Shown here: positions 56,499 through 64,000 of the stretch, one piece after another | Position numbering within the stretch: the stretch's first letter is position 1 | Layout of the letters: every line of letters begins with the position of its first letter | DNA from: Burkholderia pseudomultivorans | GTDB lineage: Bacteria > Pseudomonadota > Gammaproteobacteria > Burkholderiales > Burkholderiaceae | Direction of reading: 5' to 3' | Assembly: GCF_001718415.1 (NCBI RefSeq) | Contig: NZ_CP013379.1 | Location: 1 to 64,000, forward strand | Length of the DNA: 64,000 nt | Program-made: the position numbers and the translations under genes | The notes under the pieces: model-generated | Database searches by the model: none | The model's input: only the letters and a program-made list of their open reading frames with translations | What the model was told of the DNA's origin: nothing

Positions 56499-56851
56499 TT
56501 TTTTGCCCGGCCGTACTCGACTGCTTCGCGGAGAATCTCGTTCTCCATGGTCTTCTTGCCGAGCATCCGTTGCAGCTCGCGAATCTGCTTGAGCGCGTCG
56601 GCCAGCTCTGAGGCCGGAACCACTTCCTCGCCAGCCTTGACCGCTGACAGGCTCCCATCCTGGTACAGCTTGCGCCAGTGGAACAGCTGGTTCGGGTTCA
56701 CGCCGTGCTGCCGCGCGACCATCGAAACCGACTTCCCTGGTTCGAAACTCTCGCGAACCATCGCCAGCTTTTGCTCCGCCGTCCAGCGCCGCCGGCGCTC
56801 CGGGCCCGTCAACACTTCCATCACTTCCTGCCTGGTGTTAGTCAAAAACAC
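56456..56851 (-). CDS. IS3-family (IS2 group) transposase OrfA
   Basis: 131 aa. N-terminal HTH ([39 protein letters not shown]) and a leucine-zipper region ([20 protein letters not shown]). Binds the element ends and supplies the N-terminus of the OrfAB fusion. Confidence 0.9.
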   Translation of the reverse strand: MFLTNTRQEVMEVLTGPERRRRWTAEQKLAMVRESFEPGKSVSMVARQHGVNPNQLFHWRKLYQDGSLSAVKAGEEVVPASELADALKQIRELQRMLGKKTMENEILREAVEYGRAKKWIAHSPSLPEDDQ

Positions 56852-56924
56852 AGTCTTATGCCTACCCGTTATTGTAAGTGGGTGACTGTGTCCGGCGTTT
56901 CAGGGGGCTGCTCCAGAGCCTTTC

Positions 56925-56975
56925 CAGGACTAAGGACATCCAACCGGAAGAATGCACGGGAGTCAAGGGCACCCC
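56925..56975 (-). repeat. Right terminal inverted repeat of the transposon
   Basis: Read on the minus strand it starts GGGGTGCCCTTGACTCCC. Its outer 50 bp equal the internal end at 29,207-29,256. Confidence 0.8.
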
Positions 56976-56981
56976 ATCAAA
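56976..56981. repeat. Right copy of the 6-bp target-site duplication
   Basis: ATCAAA follows the final CCCC of the transposon and matches 26,892-26,897. Confidence 0.85.
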
Positions 56982-57433
56982 CCGACGTGATCGATTTGCC
57001 ACGCGAGCCGCTTTCGCCGCGGCCCGGATACACCACCACGCTCTAGGGGCTGCGCTGCGTCCCGCAGCTTGCCCCGGCGCTTGCCACCCCATGTCCACCT
57101 GAGCCGCTACGCGCCTCAGATAGCGCGCTCGCCGCGCGCGGCGTTCCGCCTCATCGACATGCCGCTGCTCCCGACGTCCCTGTCCCCTGAGCTCGTCGTC
57201 CTATTTCCGCGACCGTAGCGCCGGCCTTTGCCGCGTCAAGGCGCGCGGGGCCGTGTCGTGCGCTGCGCTCCCTCCCGCCCCACCCCGCGCGTGATTCCTT
57301 GACCCGGCGCCGGCCGGCGCTCGTCCGTTCGCGGGACGACGAACTAAGGGGACCGGCGGCAGCTGCGAAGCGCAGCACGCCGACTCGACAGAACCCAATA
57401 CGTCGGGACTCTGAATCTTGGGTCCCGGTCAGC
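56976..57433 (+). repeat. Leader repeat, copy A (right part after transposon insertion)
   Basis: 458 bp matching 60,258-60,715 without length change and with only a handful of substitutions. Its missing left 36 bp lie at 26,862-26,897, across the transposon. It ends 38 bp before the 196-aa gene. It encodes no recognisable protein; arginine-rich frames on both strands look like GC shadows. Confidence 0.85.
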
Positions 57434-57471
57434 TAACACCGCGTTACGCGGTACGTCATAGAGGAAAGAGC

Positions 57472-58062
57472 ATGTACAAGCTGGTTATCGAGTGTGGGCC
57501 TGCGCCGGCCGACGAACAGTGTGTTCAGCTGGGAAATGAGAACTATAAAGAGCGCAGCCGCGCGGAATGCCGCGCCTACATCAAAGTGATCACACGGGCT
57601 CTGGGCGAACCGCCTGAGGGGGCACGCTTCATCGTCCGGCGATGTACGCATGGTTTCGGCGAATACTTCGAGGTCGCCGTAAAGGTCGAAAGTGAGGAAG
57701 GATCGCCCGAATGCGAGACGGCCGTTCGTTATGCATTCCGCTGCGAAGCGGAGGCTCCGACTCGGTGGGACGACGAGGCGCGTCGTGAACTAGCCGCTGC
57801 GGGCTTTCCGGTGTCGGCTACCGAAGAACGCGACGAGCTGGCGAAGGCAGGCACCGTGCGGCAAAAGATCAACGCCGCGCTCTGGAAGGACCTCGATGAA
57901 TTGATCATGCAGTGCGATGCAGATTCACCCGTTGGCGAGTCCTGCGTCCGCATGCTCAACCTATTCGAGCGGATCCTCGCGTGCGAAGAACTCGAGCCGG
58001 ATCTTCGGGAAAGCTTTGCGCGAGAAGCCGTACGCCAGTGCAACGTCTGGTACTTCGGTTGA
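57472..58062 (+). CDS. Hypothetical protein coupled to the PP-loop gene
   Basis: 196 aa from an ATG preceded by AGGAAAG. The family is not recognised. Cys-rich N-terminus (VIECGPAPADEQCVQL), a central beta region, then a helical acidic C-terminal half (LWKDLDELIMQCDADSP). It ends 5 bp before the DndC-like gene, so the two probably act together. Confidence 0.6.
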   Translation: MYKLVIECGPAPADEQCVQLGNENYKERSRAECRAYIKVITRALGEPPEGARFIVRRCTHGFGEYFEVAVKVESEEGSPECETAVRYAFRCEAEAPTRWDDEARRELAAAGFPVSATEERDELAKAGTVRQKINAALWKDLDELIMQCDADSPVGESCVRMLNLFERILACEELEPDLRESFAREAVRQCNVWYFG

Positions 58063-58067
58063 GCGCG

Positions 58068-59867
58068 ATGCAAACGATCGAAATGTTCCCGCTGGCGGAA
58101 GTGCGCCCGAGCCTCGATCAGCGCGTCGGACTCGCGCTCCGGGCTCTGTTGGCGCTCTTCGCCGCGAATCGAATGGTGATCTGCCAATTCAGCGCGGGCA
58201 AGGATAGCGGGGTCGTGACGAGTCTCGGGCTCGAGGCTGCTCGCCAATATGCGGTCGCCGGCGGGCGGCCGCTTGTCTGCGTCATCACGGCCGACACCTT
58301 GGTCGAATCGCCGGAGATGGTCGAGCATGCACAGCGCGAGCTCGACAAGATGGTGACGTTTGGTCAGGAGCACAGTTTCGAAGTTCGCATCCTGGTTGTC
58401 GCGCCGTCGCTCGCGACGTCGTGGCAGCTCGCAGTGCTGACCGGCCGTGCCTTGCCCAGCTATGCCGGCACGAACTCGGATTGCTCGGTGTCGTTAAAAA
58501 TTGAGCCGAGCCGAGTCGGTCGCAACCAGCTGTATCGCGAGGCACGAAAGGCCGGCTATGCAGAGCCAGTCGTCCTGCTCGGCACGCGCTTCGACGAAAG
58601 CGAGCGGCGCAAAGCGAAGATGACCGCGCGGGGCGATCGCGCGGATACGCCGGTCCGCAATAGCGACGGCGAGCTGACGCTCTGCCCGATCGCCGACTGG
58701 TCGACCGAGGACGTCTGGGAGTTTATCGGCGAAGTTTCGTCCGGGCTGCGGCGCAGCTACACGGATTTCGAAGAAACGAAGCGGATCTACGCGCATGCTG
58801 GTAACAGCAGCTGCGCGATCGTGTCGGACCTCACGTTCGAGGAGGCGTCCGCCGGCAAGCGCGTGCGCCGCGGACATTGCGATGCACGCACCGGCTGCTG
58901 GACCTGCCAACAAGCCGATGATCGGTCGCTCGCGGAGATGATCCGCTTCGACGAAGATCGGTATGCCTATGCGCGTGGCCTGCAGCAGCTGAATCGCTTC
59001 ATCCGCGCGATCCGCTACGACTGGTCACGTCGCAACTGGGTGGGTCGCACGATTCGGGAAGGGTACATCTGCCTCGAGCCCGATACGTTCGGAGCCGCGA
59101 CCGTGCGCGAGCTAGTCCGGTACATGCTGACAATCGATCGAGACGAGAGAATCCGTGCGAAGCGCGCCGGAACGCACCCGAAGTTCCAGACGTTGCCGCT
59201 GCCGATGATGATCGCCGTTGACGCGATGCAGTCCCTGCAGGGGCTCGCGGCGCCCTTCGCGATCTGGGCAGATTACCGCGACATCTGTGAGCGTGGCGTG
59301 AGCTACTCGGTGCCGGAAATCGCGCCGGCCGCGCCGGCACCGTTGCCCGAGCCGCTGTTCCTGAAGGTTGGTACCGAATGGGACGATACGGCGGATCAAT
59401 GGACAGGGTTTCGAGATCCGCTGTTCGAGGCATTGACCGAGCGCTCGCCCTGCGCGCCGACAGTCATGGATCTCGGCAACGGCAAGAGCACATGGGAGGT
59501 TCGAACTGGCGCACGCTTCGACGTCGATGTCGAGTCGGCCGAGATGATCCTGGAGTTCGAGGCTGATCGGCTGGCCGAAATGCACGATCGCGGCTTTCAT
59601 CCCGGCGGAATCACGGCCGGTTATCGGTGGTATCTGAGTTACGGGGCGCTGACGCTCTCCCACAAGCAGCAGCTGAAGCACGATGAGGTGGCGCGACGCA
59701 CCGACTTCAAGGACCGGCTCGGCCTAAATCTCGGGCACGACGTCGCGCAGCTTGTCCAGCAAGGGGTGCGTTTTGGTGACCTGCCTGACAACGCGAGGTA
59801 TGCCTGGGCGCACAAGGCAACGACGGCCGGCGCGCAGACCACCTTCGAGTTTGCCCTCGATGCATGA
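58068..59867 (+). CDS. DndC/PAPS-reductase-like PP-loop protein
   Basis: 600 aa. The PP-loop ATP-pyrophosphatase motif FSAGKDSGVV lies near residue 42. Residues LLGTRFDESERRKAK and LTLCPIADWSTEDVWEFIGE match PAPS-reductase and DndC proteins. A cysteine cluster (RRGHCDARTGCWTC, near residue 277) resembles the 4Fe-4S site of DndC. The last 150 residues are an extra domain. DndC makes sulphur available for DNA phosphorothioation with DndA/B/D/E, none of which is seen here, so the real reaction is unknown. Confidence 0.75.
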   Translation: MQTIEMFPLAEVRPSLDQRVGLALRALLALFAANRMVICQFSAGKDSGVVTSLGLEAARQYAVAGGRPLVCVITADTLVESPEMVEHAQRELDKMVTFGQEHSFEVRILVVAPSLATSWQLAVLTGRALPSYAGTNSDCSVSLKIEPSRVGRNQLYREARKAGYAEPVVLLGTRFDESERRKAKMTARGDRADTPVRNSDGELTLCPIADWSTEDVWEFIGEVSSGLRRSYTDFEETKRIYAHAGNSSCAIVSDLTFEEASAGKRVRRGHCDARTGCWTCQQADDRSLAEMIRFDEDRYAYARGLQQLNRFIRAIRYDWSRRNWVGRTIREGYICLEPDTFGAATVRELVRYMLTIDRDERIRAKRAGTHPKFQTLPLPMMIAVDAMQSLQGLAAPFAIWADYRDICERGVSYSVPEIAPAAPAPLPEPLFLKVGTEWDDTADQWTGFRDPLFEALTERSPCAPTVMDLGNGKSTWEVRTGARFDVDVESAEMILEFEADRLAEMHDRGFHPGGITAGYRWYLSYGALTLSHKQQLKHDEVARRTDFKDRLGLNLGHDVAQLVQQGVRFGDLPDNARYAWAHKATTAGAQTTFEFALDA

Positions 59868-60028
59868 TGGAGGCCCGGGCTACGTGGCTGGTTGGCGGAG
59901 GGACCGGTCGCCCTGGCGCTGGCCGAAGCCGCCAAGCCCTGGCGTGCGCGGCATCGACGCGGCCGGGAGAAATCGAACGGCTGTCGGGGGCCGGATTTTC
60001 GCTGAAGGTTCTGCGTCGAAGCATAAAT

Positions 60029-60062
60029 AAAGATGGGACCGCATGTTCGCGGTCCCATCTTT
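60029..60062. terminator. Bidirectional hairpin terminator
   Basis: Perfect 14-bp stem (AAAGATGGGACCGC / GCGGTCCCATCTTT) with a 6-nt loop. The flanking A- and T-runs are inside the stem. It closes the PP-loop operon 160 bp after its stop. Confidence 0.75.
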
Positions 60063-60075
60063 ACAGGAGACGACA

Positions 60076-60186
60076 ATGATCCATCCAGTGATCTACATCG
60101 ACCACGACAACGCGGAGTTCTTCAGCAACGAACACGCGCTCCTGGTCTGGTGGACGCCACGGCGCATGTGCGTGGTGCTGCGGTAA
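60076..60186 (+). CDS. 36-aa small protein
   Basis: AGGAGA (60,065-60,070) precedes an ATG opening a 36-codon frame: MIHPVIYIDHDNAEFFSNEH, continuing through LLVWWTPRRM. It lies between two hairpins. Natural composition and a good ribosome-binding site favour a real micro-gene; no homologue is recalled. Confidence 0.45.
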   Translation: MIHPVIYIDHDNAEFFSNEHALLVWWTPRRMCVVLR

Positions 60187-60189
60187 GTG

Positions 60190-60205
60190 AAGGGGCTAAA
60201 GCCCC
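60190..60205 (+). terminator. Short hairpin after the 36-aa gene
   Basis: AGGGGCTAAAGCCCCT, a 6-bp stem with a 4-nt loop, followed by GTTCTT. A weak terminator candidate placed directly after the small gene. Confidence 0.4.
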
Positions 60206-60227
60206 TGTTCTTACGGTCCCGAGCAAC

Positions 60228-60715
60228 CGGATCGTGCCGGGCCGCGACGGCTCGCGCATCAAACCGACATGATCGATTTGCCACGCGAGCCGCTCTTTCC
60301 GCGGCCCGGATACACCACCACGCTCTAGGAGCTGCGCTGCGTCCCGCAGCTTGCCCCGGCGCTTGCCACCCCATGTCCACCTGAGTCGCTACGCGCCTCA
60401 GATAGCGCGCTCGCCGCGCGCGGCGTTCCGCCTCATCGACATGCCGCTGCTCCCGACGTCCCTGTCCCCTGAGCTCGTCGTCCTATTTCCGCGACCGTAG
60501 CGCCGGCCTTTGCCGCGTCAAGGCGCGCGGGGCCGTGTCGTGCGCTGCGCTCCCTCCCGCCCCACCCCGCGCGTGATTCCTTGACCCGGCGCCGGCCGGC
60601 GCTCGTCCGTTCGCGGGACGACGAACTAAGGGGACCGGCGGCAGCTGCGAAGCGCAGCACGCCGACTCGACAGAACCCAATACGTCGGGACTCCGAATCT
60701 TGGGTCCCGGTCAGC
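60228..60715 (+). repeat. Leader repeat, copy B (uninterrupted target copy)
   Basis: 488 bp. Bases 60,228-60,263 match 26,862-26,897 and bases 60,258-60,715 match 56,976-57,433. It ends 21 bp before the DUF3560 gene, so the same leader precedes two operons. A conserved 19-codon frame (starting MIDLPREPL at 60,268) is present in both copies, with GTG instead of ATG in copy A. Confidence 0.9.
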
Positions 60716-60736
60716 AAAAACCAACCAGGAGCATGT

Positions 60737-62080
60737 ATGCAACACCTCACGGCAACCTATTCCCCCGACGATAATAAGCTGCGTCTGTACAGCACCGCGC
60801 GCCTCGACGAGGCGCTGTATCGACGTGTTCACGATGCGGGCTTCCGGTTCGCGCCGAAACAGGATCTGTTCGTCGCGCCGAGCTGGACGCCCGCCCGCGA
60901 GGATCTTCTCCTCGAGCTGTGCGGCGAGATCGATGACGAGGACACGTCGCTCGTCGAACGCGCGGAAGAGCGTGCAGACCGGTTCGACGGATATAGCGAA
61001 CGGCGTGCGGCCGACGCGAAAGCCGCACATGCCGTGTTCACCTCGATCACCGAACGTATCCCGTTAGGTCAGCCGATCCTGGTCGGTCACCACAGCGAAG
61101 CCCGCGCACGACGCGATGTCGAGCGTATCGATAACGCCATGCGCAAAGCGGTCTCGATGTGGGACACGCACGAATATTGGGAGCGTCGCGCGGCCGGTGC
61201 ACTCCGGCACGCGAAATACAAGGAGCGTGCGGACGTCCGCCATCGTCGGATCAAGCGCATCGAGGCCGATCGCCGAAAATGCGTGCGCAGTCTCGAGCTC
61301 CTGAAGGCTGCAGCCGACGCGCTGCGATCGCCAACGCTGACCGTGGAGCATGCCCTCACGGTGGCTTCGGCGTCGGGTCTGCACGGTCTTTGGAGCGCAC
61401 TGAACGCGTGTCCCGATAGCTTCCGCGCGACCTGTGACCAGTATCTCGAACGGGAAGGCCGCAATCGTGCACATTGGGAACGCTGGATCGCGCATTACGA
61501 TTGCCGCCTGAACTACGAGCGCGCAATGCTCGCGGAGCAAGGCGGCATCAAGGCCGATGCGTTCGACATCGTGCCAGGTGGCCAAGTGCTCGTCCGCGGC
61601 GAGTGGCTGGTCGTGAAACGCGTGAATCGTTCAGCTGGTGCGATCTGCAGCGTCACGACACAGGCGCGCTTTGTACCGGTCCGCGGTATCGAGGAAATCG
61701 AAGACTACCGCGCGCCGTCTGTCGAGGTGGCGGCCAAGGTCAAGGCTGCAAGCAAGCTGCCGCCCCTTTGCAACTACCCTGGTACAGGCTTTCGCGAGAT
61801 GACCAAGGCCGAATGGGACGCCACCCATCGCGACTATAAGGGGTCGCGCGAGCTCGGCGCCGGCGCCGTTCGACCGGGCGGGTATCGGCCGGACATCGAG
61901 GGCGCGGCAGACGTCTCCAGCTCGGCCGGCCGGCACCGCGTGCGTTCGGTGGTCCACCGCGGTGTACTGGTGGCGGTCTACCTGACAGACGTTAAGCGGG
62001 TCGACCCACCGGCAATCCCGCCCTCTGGAAGCGAAGTTGAGTTTGCCGCACCGGATCTCACGGCAGCCCAACCCTCCTGA
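60737..62080 (+). CDS. DUF3560 domain protein
   Basis: 447 aa from the ATG 5 nt after AGGAG; the frame runs upstream through the leader repeat but without support. The N-terminus matches DUF3560 (ATYSPDDNKLRLYSTARLDE, FRFAPKQDLFVAPSWTPARE, GQPILVGHHSEARARRD), a family common on plasmids and genomic islands. A helical central region and a beta-rich C-terminus follow. Function unknown. Confidence 0.85.
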   Translation: MQHLTATYSPDDNKLRLYSTARLDEALYRRVHDAGFRFAPKQDLFVAPSWTPAREDLLLELCGEIDDEDTSLVERAEERADRFDGYSERRAADAKAAHAVFTSITERIPLGQPILVGHHSEARARRDVERIDNAMRKAVSMWDTHEYWERRAAGALRHAKYKERADVRHRRIKRIEADRRKCVRSLELLKAAADALRSPTLTVEHALTVASASGLHGLWSALNACPDSFRATCDQYLEREGRNRAHWERWIAHYDCRLNYERAMLAEQGGIKADAFDIVPGGQVLVRGEWLVVKRVNRSAGAICSVTTQARFVPVRGIEEIEDYRAPSVEVAAKVKAASKLPPLCNYPGTGFREMTKAEWDATHRDYKGSRELGAGAVRPGGYRPDIEGAADVSSSAGRHRVRSVVHRGVLVAVYLTDVKRVDPPAIPPSGSEVEFAAPDLTAAQPS

Positions 62081-62095
62081 CGGCGTGATATCGGC

Positions 62096-62118
62096 GCCCC
62101 GGCCATGCCGGGGCTTTT
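62096..62118 (+). terminator. Rho-independent terminator after the DUF3560 gene
   Basis: GCCCCGGC, CAT loop, GCCGGGGC, then TTTT: a perfect 8-bp G+C stem with a T-run, 16 bp after the stop. Confidence 0.85.
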
Positions 62119-62120
62119 CC

Positions 62121-62560
62121 TTGGGCATCGGCGATGACCACAGCCGGTGGCACATTCGCTCCCACGCGCGTGCCGCGCACTCCAGATCGGCCGGCCCATA
62201 AACCGCGGGCCGCCCTCATGACCAACTGCACACTGAACCGCCCTCTTGAGGTCTCGGCCAGTGGATCTAACCCGGCCGGAAAGAGGTAAAGCGCCCCGGG
62301 TTCTAAAAGGATGTCGCTACCCGTCGCAAACGATCGCCGCGCTGGTTTCGCCGGCCAGAGCGGGCCCGCACACTATGGCGCGCGCCCACTCCTTCAAGGG
62401 CTTTCGCGGCATAAACGGTGCCCTCCTACGGACTGCCTCCCCGTTATTCCACGGTCCCTTGACCGGCAACCCCTGCGCGGCGCTCGCAAGCGCCGGGTAG
62501 CGACATTTCGGAGCCGCATACGGCAACGCGCTATCCGCCCCCCAACTGTGGAGCGCATAC
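62121..62560. other. Intergenic region, no gene seen
   Basis: About 440 bp before the methyltransferase gene, presumably carrying its promoter. No frame of natural composition. Confidence 0.35.
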
Positions 62561-63205
62561 ATGAGCTTTCTCTATAACGGCGATTGCCTGGAAGTGTTGC
62601 CGTCCATTCCGGACGGCGTGGTCGACTTCGTCCTGACCGATCCGCCCTATCTCGTCAACTATCAGGATCGCACCGGGCGCTCGATCGCGAACGATGTCAA
62701 ATCCGACTGGCTGGCGCCGGCATTCGCGGAGGTGTACCGCGTCATGAAGTCGAACACGCTTTGCGTGAGCTTCTACGGCTGGACGAAGACGGACCTCTTT
62801 TTCGACGCGTGGAAGCGCGCCGGCCTGCGGGTCGTCGGCCACATCGTTTTCGCGAAGTCCTACGCGTCGAAATCGCGCTTCGTCGCGTACCGCCACGAAT
62901 CCGCGTACGTGCTCGCGAAGGGCCAGCCGGCTGTGCCGGCTACGCCGCTGCCCGACGTGATGCGCTGGGAGTATTCCGGGAATCGGCACCATCCCACGCA
63001 AAAACCGGTTCCGTGCCTCAAGCGCCTCATTGAAAGCTACACGGCCCCTGGCGACGTCGTTCTTGATCCATTCGCTGGGTCGGGCTCGACATGCGTTGCC
63101 GCGCGCGAGGTCGATCGCTACTACATCGGCATCGAGCTTGACCCGACCTATTACGCCGCAGCTTGTGAACGGCTCGAAATCGACCGATTCCGCGTCGCAG
63201 CCTGA
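62561..63205 (+). CDS. Solitary DNA methyltransferase, beta class (N4/N6 amino)
   Basis: 214 aa. The catalytic DPPY (residues 27-30, LTDPPYLVNY) precedes the AdoMet-binding DPFAGSGST (residue 169 on), the beta-class order. HHPTQKPVPCLKRLIE is also typical. No restriction enzyme is nearby, so it is an orphan methylase, perhaps protecting the element or acting in regulation. Similar small enzymes occur on Burkholderia phages and plasmids. Confidence 0.9.
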   Translation: MSFLYNGDCLEVLPSIPDGVVDFVLTDPPYLVNYQDRTGRSIANDVKSDWLAPAFAEVYRVMKSNTLCVSFYGWTKTDLFFDAWKRAGLRVVGHIVFAKSYASKSRFVAYRHESAYVLAKGQPAVPATPLPDVMRWEYSGNRHHPTQKPVPCLKRLIESYTAPGDVVLDPFAGSGSTCVAAREVDRYYIGIELDPTYYAAACERLEIDRFRVAA

Positions 63206-63258
63206 CGACGATTTGCGGCGCCTGGCGCCGCCCTACACCATCACGAACGGATCACATC

Positions 63259-63597
63259 ATGGAACACTACATTATCGCTGCGCTGCTCGACGAGATTACC
63301 CACAAGATCCTCGGTACTGACGCTAGCGCCGATCCCGAAAGCGGCCTCTTGGCTGCAGACCACGTTGTCACGATCGACAAGAAGCGCCTGGTCGAAGCGC
63401 TTCAGGAGGCGGTCGACCTCGGACGCTGGCCGATTGCTTCAAGCAAGGTTGCCGAAATCATCGCCAACGAACGGCTCAGTGCGGACGTTTCGGAACGAGA
63501 CGACACTCCCACGGTTGCGGTGGTCTCGGTGATGAACGTTATCGCCGCGGTGACAGACGCGTACAACGCCGGCCGTGCCCTTCAATCGGAGAAATGA
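63259..63597 (+). CDS. Hypothetical protein
   Basis: 112 aa, unrecognised. Helical (DKKRLVEALQEAVDLGRW). Begins 53 bp after the methyltransferase gene, probably in the same operon. Confidence 0.55.
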   Translation: MEHYIIAALLDEITHKILGTDASADPESGLLAADHVVTIDKKRLVEALQEAVDLGRWPIASSKVAEIIANERLSADVSERDDTPTVAVVSVMNVIAAVTDAYNAGRALQSEK

Positions 63598-63608
63598 GGT
63601 AGCGACGT

Positions 63609-63641
63609 GAAGGGTCCGCGATACTACTCCGCGGGCCCTTC
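63609..63641. terminator. Bidirectional terminator between convergent genes
   Basis: GAAGGGTCCGCG and CGCGGGCCCTTC form a 12-bp stem (one G-T pair) around a 9-nt loop. It overlaps the 3' end of the leftward HTH gene. Confidence 0.6.
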
Positions 63642-63893
63642 TTCCCAGATATTGCCCAGTCCGGCCCGGGCGCACAGGAGCGCCCAGGCCGAATAGGGAA
63701 TTGAGTGCTCGCCGCTGAGCCAGCGTCCCACGCTACGACCGGTCTCTTCGATACCGAGGAAAATGCTGGCGTTTCGCCGCGTGAATCCACAACGATCGAG
63801 TACCTGGCGGATTTCACTAGCCGTCGGTTCCATCCACAGTCGCGCCGGTTGCAAACATTCGGGCCGCACAGTGGCCCGCAGATCTTGCGTCAT
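63624..63893 (-). CDS. Small helix-turn-helix protein
   Basis: 89 aa (69 aa if the inner ATG for MEPTASEIRQVL is used). The core SEIRQVLDRCGFTRRNASIF, LGIEETGRSVGRWLSGEHSI resembles XRE/Cro-type HTH proteins of phages and islands. Probably a repressor. The last 100 bases of the window, upstream of it, hold two hairpins (63,917-63,939 and 63,946-63,961). Confidence 0.65.
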   Translation of the reverse strand: MTQDLRATVRPECLQPARLWMEPTASEIRQVLDRCGFTRRNASIFLGIEETGRSVGRWLSGEHSIPYSAWALLCARAGLGNIWEEGPAE

Positions 63894-64000
63894 TTTTCAG
63901 TCCATCCCATATCCAGCCCCCACGGCTTCGCCGCGGGGGAAACACGCGGCCTTACGGCCGCTTGACTACCCCTTGTCGAACATCGACGGCCGAACCGGAT

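Larger units (their letters stand above)
55597..56895 (-). mobile_element. IS3-family (IS2 group) insertion sequence
   Basis: About 1.3 kb. Ends CCGGACACGG (left) and GTGTCCGG (right) form inverted repeats around two overlapping transposase frames. The boundaries are approximate because no target duplication is obvious. It lies just inside the right end of the transposon. Confidence 0.7.
26898..56975. mobile_element. 30-kb Tn3-family catabolic transposon
   Basis: The left end begins GGGGTACC and the right end, read on the other strand, begins GGGGTGCCC. The two ends share a diverged inverted repeat of roughly 60 bp with a common TTCCGGTT core. Flanks are ATCAAA on both sides. Joining the outer flanks recreates the sequence present uninterrupted at 60,228-60,715. 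The left end carries a Tn3-type transposase truncated at its N-terminus; no resolvase gene was seen. Cargo comprises the CitE-MaoC-ACAD-CoA-transferase-racemase-MFS operon, SDR and flavoprotein genes, GMC and metallo-hydrolase genes, regulators and many IS remnants. Confidence 0.85.

Noticed and set aside
57151..57378. 75-aa minus-strand frame present in both leader copies
   Set aside because: Conserved only because the DNA is duplicated; Ala/Arg/Gly-rich composition and no start signal.
58068..59867. Complete dnd phosphorothioation system
   Set aside because: Only a DndC-like gene is present; no DndA, B, D, E or restriction DndFGH candidates in the window.

Overview
The window looks like an accessory region of a Burkholderia replicon (Burkholderia cepacia complex type): high G+C, an imuA-imuB-dnaE2 mutagenesis cassette, an H-NS-like protein ending in the motif typical of Burkholderia, a VgrG spike island, and a mosaic of insertion sequences. 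Identification to genus is inference from gene content. No rRNA, tRNA or CRISPR array was seen.

Left part (1-26.9 kb), backbone and islands: a large DUF3701-type tyrosine recombinase; an Abi_C abortive-infection-like gene apparently split from its membrane segment by a frameshift; a cluster of plasmid/island-type unknown genes with a zinc-ribbon/HTH regulator; a DUF6402 protein with a 4-bp overlapping membrane partner; a Phd/VapC toxin-antitoxin pair with a palindrome over its -10 box; a type VI secretion spike gene (vgrG) overlapped by a lysozyme-like effector that is itself overlapped by a periplasmic immunity candidate; an H-NS protein; dnaE2, imuB and imuA transcribed leftwards from a LexA box; a hemerythrin-like protein, a manganese-catalase scrap, and an SRAP (YedK/HMCES) gene whose 3' end is duplicated beside imuA; and a PD-(D/E)xK (MmcB-like) protein.

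Centre (26,898-56,975), the main discovery: a roughly 30-kb Tn3-family transposon. It is bounded by inverted ends that begin GGGGT and by a 6-bp direct repeat (ATCAAA). The uninterrupted target sequence survives as a second copy at 60,228-60,715, so both junctions can be read directly. Its transposase has lost the N-terminal third. Cargo: a catabolic operon (CitE-like CoA lyase, MaoC hydratase, acyl-CoA dehydrogenase, CaiB/BaiF CoA-transferase, alpha-methylacyl-CoA racemase, MFS carrier) downstream of a LysR gene; an SDR plus old-yellow-enzyme-type flavoprotein pair; two GMC-oxidoreductase/metallo-hydrolase sets that have decayed in complementary ways; IclR regulators; decayed dehydrogenase, esterase and crotonase genes; and nested IS3, IS5, IS21, IS110 and IS256 material. 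The operon resembles the logic of C5-dicarboxylate (itaconate/citramalate) CoA pathways, but the substrate is not known.

Right part (57-64 kb), backbone again: a 196-aa unknown gene followed by a DndC/PAPS-reductase-like PP-loop protein, then a 36-aa small protein, a DUF3560 gene, a solitary beta-class DNA methyltransferase and a small HTH protein. The same leader (458 bp, 98-99 percent identical) precedes both the PP-loop operon and the DUF3560 gene, suggesting shared control.
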